From the NCBI GenBank assembly GCA_021399445.1, contig JAJTUQ010000005.1, positions 4,588,001 through 4,652,000 on the forward strand: a DNA stretch of 64,000 bases, read 5' to 3'. Position 1 is the stretch's first letter, and each line of letters begins with the position of its first letter. The notes under the pieces are model-generated. The model was not told the origin of the DNA. It made no database searches and saw nothing but the letters and a program-made list of their open reading frames with translations. Of the stretch, positions 58,109 to 64,000 are shown piece after piece. The translations under genes were made by a program, and so were the position numbers. Source of the stretch: Xylogone sp. PMI_703. Taxonomy: Eukaryota > Ascomycota > Leotiomycetes.

Positions 58109-60168
58109 TTAGTCATTCCTGGACTTCTCCCCAGCATGGATATCAACATCGTCCAATACAGCCTGATTCATCTTCGCCGCCGCCATCCTAACTCTCTTCA
58201 GTCTCCTCGTGTCTACATCAACCCTCCAAGTGAAGCTCCAGGTAATAACATTCATCACGATTGCCATCCCAATGAAACCCATGGCAATACCAAACGACGT
58301 CGTGTAACGGGGAGCATACCTCGAATTGAACAGCTGGGGACCTACAGCTCCGCCAATTTGCCCATAACTGTTAGCGAATGCTATAGCAAAGGCTGATCCA
58401 GTTGCTCCCTCTGTTGTCTGGACTCTCCATGGCCACATCATTGTATACCTGGACTAATTAGCATATTATCTTACTTCATAGCATTGATACGTACCAAGCG
58501 GTGGACAACCCGCCTGCAAGGATTGTCGCTGCGTATACACCCCCTGTGTTTGGGAAAGTATACAGCACTACATAACAAGCCTCAATGACAATCATAAAGC
58601 CCAAAGGAATCAACGGTTGTGGGATTCTTCCCGTGTTGGCAAAAACTCCGAACACCAAGGTCAGTATGACGGAAAAGACAGCAGCAGGGATATTGAGCAG
58701 CTGAGTCTGGGCAATGGAGCTGACGTCGAAGTTTAGCATCACAGTATATTTCCAAGAAGGGATATACTCACGTAAAACCTAGATTCGCAATAACCGTAGG
58801 TTGGTAGAACGAAAGTCCTGTGGTACCGATAGTGTAAAAGGCCCAACAGAGCAGGAAAAGCCACACTCTCTTATCCTTCAGAGTAGTTACAAGCTCATTG
58901 AGGTTAAAGTGGGCTTCTGCGGCCCGAGGAGAATTGCTTGGCAGTCGTGCTTGTATGAATGCCTTTTCTCTTTCTGATAGCCAGGATGCAGTTGCAGGAA
59001 CTACGAAGAAGATCAGGACACGAATAGAATAGCTTGAATATAGGATTCTTACAATCTGGAAGAAAGAAGTAGGTAAATATACCAAGCAAAACTGTAAATA
59101 TGCCTTCTGTTAAGACGAGCCTTGAATCTTCATGAGCATTATTATATCGCCTTAAGAGTTGATATATACTTACCATTTCCAACCAGATAGTCCACCTGCA
59201 TGTACCCCGTTGAATGCAAAAGCAAGGACACCACTAATGACTGAACTGAAATTCCCTAGAATGGTGACCCACACAACGCGGGGGGCTATCTCATCTGGCC
59301 GATACCAATAGCATAGCTGCAGAAGCATTCCGGGCCACAATCCAGCTTCAAAAAGACCAAGGAAGAATCGAACGGCATAGAGTCCGTGCCGATTTGTGAC
59401 AGCAGCATGGCAGCAAAGAACAATTCCCCATGATGTCTGTCTCAGAGCAGAAGTTTAGGAGATGTAAGACTGAGAGGTGTGAGAAAGGTTAACTCACCAT
59501 AATTCGGGCCTGCCATACTGACGGCCGAACTCGTTTAAGCAGGAGATTTGAAGGAGCCTCTGCGAGGATATACGGAATCTTTTTTTTTGAAAAAATAATG
59601 ATATTAGCAAAGTCAAAGCTGTGTCATTAAACTTCGACTCCCAACAAGGAGGCTTACATAATACATAGTGATGACGAGATTGTATTGGTTGGCCGTCATC
59701 CTCAACTCATTGAGAATATTATGAGGTGTGCCTCTATCCATGATCAGAGCATTAGAGACCTATAGTGAACAAGACATTGAGTAAGCTTTCTCTTTCTCAG
59801 AAGAAGAAGAAGGAAGAAGGACAAAAGGTAAGCAAGCACATCTATATCCATACATTTGTGAAGTCAACGCTCTTGATCATGTACATTATAGATAGCAACG
59901 GTATGAGATGCCAATCAACTCGTCTCAGCAGTTTCTTTTCTTCATCTGTGCTCAGAATAACTCGGGCGCGCATGAGAGTCGCATCGTAGCCGGTAATAGA
60001 CTCCTGGGACTTGTCATAGTCGGGGAGTTCTTCTGTGCGCGGCACGACGTGGATGTGATCTCTGCCAAAGTCTGGGAGCTCCTCCGACGATGCGACGGCC
60101 CACTCTGTCTTTTCCACAGTAGTTTGTGGAGTATTCACATTATTTTCTGAAATTTCTGAAGAAGCCAT
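58109..60168 (-). CDS. DAL5-type MFS transporter (anion:cation symporter, allantoate permease-like)
   Basis: Plasma-membrane permease of the fungal anion:cation symporter family, which takes up organic acids such as allantoate, nicotinate or dipeptides. Eight minus-strand exons, 60168-59854, 59759-59658, 59578-59498, 59436-59174, 59120-59053, 59000-58772, 58719-58495 and 58448-58109, give 540 residues with every junction in frame. The N-terminal cytosolic part is acidic. The first helix starts RVDWHLIPLLSIMYMI, the family signature, then NALIMDRGTPH, MTANQYNLVITMYYIPYILAEAPSN, LLLKRVRPSVW, FFLGLFEAGLWPGML, GWKWLVLTEGIFT. The later FPATASWLSEREK loop and EGATGSAFAIAFANSYGQIGGAVGPQLF fit. The C-terminus is intact. 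Substrate unknown. It is divergent from the M20 peptidase gene, 543 bp away. Confidence 0.93.
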
Positions 60169-60711
60169 GATCCCTTCTCAGAGGAATGATACTTGAGTTC
60201 TGCCGTTTTCCCGTTGCAGACCGCTGTCTTTTGCTAACAAAGAGATCTTTGCCTGACATTTTATATTTAGACCGGCTGCAGCCTCTATCACTTATCAACA
60301 CCTCCATGAGGTCTGAGAGACCCTTGAAGCGGGGATTGTGTTGTGCTACTTGATCTCGTTATCGGCTGCATCGATTGTGCATTCACGGTGGTGGTTGTTC
60401 CCATAGGTGGGAGCTCCCCAGATCTCGTTATCGCGAGGATCAATTGCGGAATCTGGGCTAGGAGAAGAAAGCCTCAAACCACCTTCAAACTGCTTCTTAT
60501 TCGTCTTATTCGTCTCCGAGGCACAGCACTTCTGTGCGTTCATGCTCTTAGCTCGTCTGTGATTGCAACTTTTCTATAGAAGAGCACAGGACGGATATTG
60601 CTCTCTTACAAATCCAGCCGTTCTATCATCCACACTATTATTGAACATCCAGCCCCCACCTGTCTATCGTATTGACCGGACTATAGAGCTTGATTATCAC
60701 TCCCAGGAGCC
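60169..60711. promoter_or_regulatory. Divergent promoter with GATA sites and a 13-bp direct repeat
   Basis: The 543 bp between the transporter and the peptidase start codons. GATCTCGTTATCG occurs exactly twice, at 60352-60364 and 60421-60433, and each copy carries a GATAA core on the minus strand. Another GATAAG (CTTATC) lies at about 60292. GATAR sites bind AreA/GATA factors that relieve nitrogen repression; DAL5-type permeases are classic targets in yeast. Use here is inferred. Confidence 0.5.
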
Positions 60712-61899
60712 ATGAGATCATTCAGGTTGATTGTAGCCACGGTCTTGGCGACCTTGGCCGCTTCACTCTCGGCCGATACCCAGCACACTCTCCAAGAACA
60801 GTACTCCTTATCTACCACATCTCTGATTAGCCTACACAAGTCCCTTATTGAACGTCCTTCGATCACAGGTGCCGAGAAAGATGTATCTTCATTCTTGATA
60901 GACTACCTTAAAGGTAAAGGCTTCACTGTCAAGGCCCAGGCTGTATCAGAGGTTAGAGAGAATGTTCTCGCCTTCCTCGGTGATTCGCCAGAAACGAGAA
61001 TTCTTGTTACCTCACACATTGATACGGTGCCTCCCTTCTGGCCCTATGAGCGACGAGGCGATGAAATCTGGGGCCGCGGCAGCGTTGATGCCAAAGGTAG
61101 CGTAGCATCCCAGATCATCGCCGTAGAATCCCTCATAAAAGAATCCAAGATCAGTGAAGGGGACGTTGCACTTCTCTTCGTTGTGGGAGAAGAACATGGC
61201 GGCGCCGGAATGCGTGCTGCCAATGATCTTGGATTATCATGGGAAGCTGTTATATTCGGAGAGCCCACAGAACTCAAGCTTGGTAGTGGCCACAAAGGAG
61301 GCATAGGTTTTACCATCAAGGCCAAAGGGAAAGCTGGTCACTCAGGATATCCAGAGCTAGGAAGAAATGCAAATAATATGCTTGTAAGAGCACTTGCTTC
61401 GTTGGATAGGCTGAAACTGCCGTGGAGTGAGAGATATGGGAATACCACGATTAATCTGGGGACGATCAATGGTGGAGTGGCAGCAAATGTCATTGCTGAG
61501 GATGCCAATGCAACACTATCGGTAAGAATTGCAGCTGGAGGCCCGGAATCGATAAAAGAACTAGTGGAAACAGCTGTGTATGAAGCCTCTCCAGATGTAG
61601 AGATAGAGTTCGGCTTGGGTATAGGGCCGGTTCCTATAGATCATGATATTGATGGTGAGTATCCTGCAATGTTCAATAGGATCTACTACTAACCTTTGAG
61701 CATAGGCTTCGAGACAATAGTGCTTAACTATGGCACAGATATTCCAGCCTTAAAGGGTAATCACAAGAGGTATCTTTACGGACCAGGTAGTATCCTTGTT
61801 GCTCATTCCGATCACGAGCACGTGAGTATCTCGGATCTAGAAAAGGCTGTAGAAGGCTACAAAACGCTCATCCTAGAAACTCTAAAGAGAAAGTCTTAG
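60712..61899 (+). CDS. Secreted M20-family metallopeptidase (ArgE/CPG2-like)
   Basis: Zinc-dependent amidohydrolase/carboxypeptidase of family M20, predicted to be secreted or vacuolar. Exons 60712-61654 and 61706-61899 give 378 residues. A signal peptide of about 21 residues ends SLSA. Metal ligands are visible in order: His in TSHIDTVPP, Asp in GRGSVDAKG, the catalytic Glu pair in VVGEEHGGAG, Glu/Asp in FGEPTE and the final His in VAHSDHEH. The dimerisation domain (GFTIKAKGKAGHSGYPELGRNANN) is present. The substrate may be an N-acyl amino acid or a dipeptide. The length is typical of the ArgE/CPG2 subgroup and shorter than yeast Cps1. It is divergent from the DAL5-type permease, which suggests hydrolysis outside the cell followed by uptake. 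Confidence 0.92.
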
Positions 61900-61978
61900 G
61901 CAAGGAGCATATCGGTAGTAGAGTTCGCTTCGAGTATACAGTATCATTTGATATACGCCTCTTAAAGACTATGCCCGT

Positions 61979-62325
61979 AAAATAGGAATAAAAGCAGAAT
62001 AAAATCTTATGATACAACCGAAAAGTATTCTCCTTTCCTTTGCCAAAAAACCAAAACCAAAAAAACGCACCAAATATCAAAAGAGTTCGTGCTGCTAAGG
62101 CTCTACGTCTCTCCCAGTAATGCAGTGGCATGAAACCCACCATTACTAGGCCATACACCCTTTTTCCTTTCTAGACCTTGACCCGAGTTGACCTGACCGT
62201 GTTACCATTACGCCGCTCCCGGGGGTCGTTATTTACTGTTGTATTATTTTAGGTTATATATTTCCTTTACTACTTTGAAAAGTTGAGGCTCGTGTTAGCG
62301 TGGTATATGGAAAGTCTTGGCGCAG
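61979..62325 (-). repeat. Dispersed repeat, copy 2 (inverted relative to copy 1)
   Basis: The reverse complement of this stretch aligns with 1119-1448 along its length. Matching blocks include CCCCCGGGAGCG, ACGGTCAGGTCAACTCGG, CTGCATTACTGGGAGAG and CACGAACTCTTTTGATATTTGG. It starts about 80 bp after the M20 peptidase stop, so it probably forms part of that gene's 3' UTR. No target duplication is seen and the element class is unknown. Confidence 0.85.
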
Positions 62326-62779
62326 TCCCCCTTTCTCGCTTCTGGGATTACCCTTGAGAAGTGATATATTTAAGCTCTATTGAGAACAGAAATTCTAGGC
62401 TTAGTCGAAGCACTGTGATATTGTTACAATGCTTGCATAATATCAAGTGTAATCATAGATAGCATTCACTATTTGAACATGTATACAACTACATATATAT
62501 ATGTATAGATCGCCATGCCTTTAGTGGAGGTCGTCGGAAAGCATGCCGTGTCATCTATCAATTTAAGGACAACGGCACCATTCTCTTTCCTCGACATATT
62601 TGTTTTGAGAATATGCTAGGCATATCAGAGAGAGCCAGCATGACAACGTATTTGGAATCGACAGCGACACTTCGCATCACCCTTGGGAACTACGAACGGA
62701 ATAATAATGAATGTGCTTTATTACGCATGATCCTACTAATCTCATTATTCCCAACAATTTTATAAACGTGCGTCTTGTA
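62326..62779. other. Intergenic region, no gene seen
   Basis: About 450 bp of AT-rich sequence between the dispersed repeat and the 3' part of the broken SNF2 gene. Confidence 0.5.
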
Positions 62780-64000
62780 CTACTGGAAATAAGGGAGGGC
62801 CGGTGAGGCTTTGGTCTCAGAATCAAAGTCGTTGTTATCAAACTGTTTGTAGTCACTATTGGTAAGATCCGCTTCACACTTAGGGTCTTTGTATACATGC
62901 TCCTTGCGCGTATTAAAGTTAGGCGCCGCCGCCGCAGCTTTGGCCGTGGAGTTGAAGTCGTCATTATCGAACATGTCAAATTCACCGTTGGCCAGGTCCT
63001 CCCCGTACCGCTCCTTTGCCAGGCGGATCTCCTCGGCGTTCACAACAACCTCCTTCGTCACGACCATTCGTGAGCCAAAGGTGCCGTATGACGTGACGAT
63101 AACGGTCCGCTGGGTCTAGGTTTGGGTATAAGTCAGTACATAGCGGCTGCAAGGAGGGAACAAGAGAAATACGTACGTCAGTGCTGGCTTTGTTCAAGCC
63201 CCGTAAGTAGGCCTTGATCTCAGGTAGCTCAGCGGGCAAGATGGTGCTGTCATCGTCCTTCGAAGTGCCGAACAACTGCTTGACGATGAGGCGGTCACCA
63301 ATCGACCTCTGTCCATCATCTAACCACTGCGGCACCAGTGAAGGAGGGCAGATGATCATTGTAGCAAAATATGTAGTGACCTGTGGGACCTGTATACGTC
63401 GCTCCGCATCTGCGGCAAGGTGGAGCCACGTCGTTATAGTCTTGCCGAGCCCACAATCATTTGCGATCACGCCGCCGTGGATCACAGACTTTTCCTACTT
63501 CCCCATCCAGGCTGCGTCTGTATTACAGTTAGTCACATTTTAATGCACTTTTTAGACGAGTTAGGGGAGCATGAGGCCTTAAATCCTATAGGGCGTAAGG
63601 AAGTAAGGGGTAATTTTTAAATCCTTGAGGATTTAAGGGCTTGGAGAGTTAAAAACTTACCTATAGGCTGCTATGGCTCGAGGATGAACTCGGTGTCGGT
63701 GGCTGAGGGGACCTTGATGGCCGGCAGGATGGGGTCTACGCTGATCAGTTCACAGGATTCTTGGAAATCGGGGGTAAAAGCTGTTAAAGTTGACAAGCCA
63801 CTCTGGATCTCTCAGAAGGGCGCGTCTTCGACGTTGTCGATGCCTTTTAAAGCTACACCGCGAGCTTCCATGCCAGTTTGCGTCACCAAGGCTTCCGGGT
63901 CATCGATAACCGCGTCTCCACCCACAAAGTCAATCCAGCACTATTGCCCTAGCTCTTTGCACGCCTCCCGTTGTTCAGATTGCGTTAACTTGGGCCTGTA
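62780..64000 (-). pseudogene. SNF2/helicase-type gene broken by in-frame stops, truncated by the window edge
   Basis: Minus-strand remnant of a SNF2-type DNA-dependent ATPase. Segments 64000-63661, 63517-63177 and 63115-62780 join in frame through two introns with good sites, including GTAAGT and a CTAAC branch point. The middle one carries HGGVIANDCGLGKTITTW, the Walker A (GLGKT) region, then MIICPPSLVPQWLDD. The last one carries TVIVTSYGTFGSRM. Five in-frame stops, at 63941-63943, 63812-63814, 63671-63673, 63495-63497 and 62780-62782, break it. All can be explained by single C-to-T or G-to-A changes, e.g. TGG to TAG in EP-stop-QP. A 37-residue internal tandem repeat (DLANGEFDMFDNDDF.., DLTNSDYKQFDNNDF..) lies near the end. 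The last stop falls inside repeat 2. The 5' part lies outside the window. Confidence 0.75.

Overview
The window is nuclear DNA of a filamentous ascomycete (Pezizomycotina). Introns are short, with GT..AG ends and a CTAAC/CTAAT-type branch point. Several proteins are single-copy fungal housekeeping genes (SPC3, PMP3, XRN1, HAT2, CTK1, MCM5, VPS54), and there is a fungal Crh cell-wall enzyme. The feel is of a Leotiomycete or a close relative, but the sequence does not settle the class. Exon boundaries below were worked out by hand from splice signals, frame continuity and family resemblance.

Layout. 0-9.4 kb: signal peptidase subunit SPC3, an MCT-type MFS transporter, an unrecognised low-complexity membrane protein, a BIM1-like copper-site GPI protein and PMP3. 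10-14.7 kb: a head-to-head pair encoding the biotin subunit and the carboxyltransferase subunit of an acyl-CoA carboxylase. 17.3-25.3 kb: an Nrp1-like RNA-binding protein, then XRN1 convergent to it. 25.7-43.7 kb: HAT2 (head-to-head with XRN1), an F-box-like protein, CTK1, MCM5 convergent to it, VPS54 head-to-head with MCM5, CutC, and a PNPOx-like flavoprotein. 44-50.5 kb: an uncertain gene or relic, then a membrane-anchored Crh transglycosylase behind a 2.5 kb upstream region. 50.5-58 kb: a gene-poor stretch with only decayed coding fragments. 58-62 kb: a DAL5-type transporter and a secreted M20 metallopeptidase, divergently transcribed. 62.7-64 kb: a SNF2-type gene broken by five in-frame stops and cut by the window edge.

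The most interesting locus is the carboxylase pair. The biotin subunit has no room for a mitochondrial presequence and ends in AKL, a peroxisomal PTS1 tripeptide. The carboxyltransferase subunit has a near-consensus PTS2 at its N-terminus. The 559 bp between them holds three CCTCGG/CCGAGG hexamers, the core bound by the FarA/FarB (CTF1) fatty-acid regulators. Together this suggests a peroxisomal, fatty-acid-induced acyl-CoA carboxylase distinct from the mitochondrial methylcrotonyl-CoA enzyme. Other points of note are two diverged copies of an unknown ~330 bp dispersed element about 60 kb apart in opposite orientation, an Nrp1-like protein whose exonuclease-like domain lacks its catalytic acids, and a GATA-rich promoter with a 13-bp direct repeat between the transporter and the peptidase.
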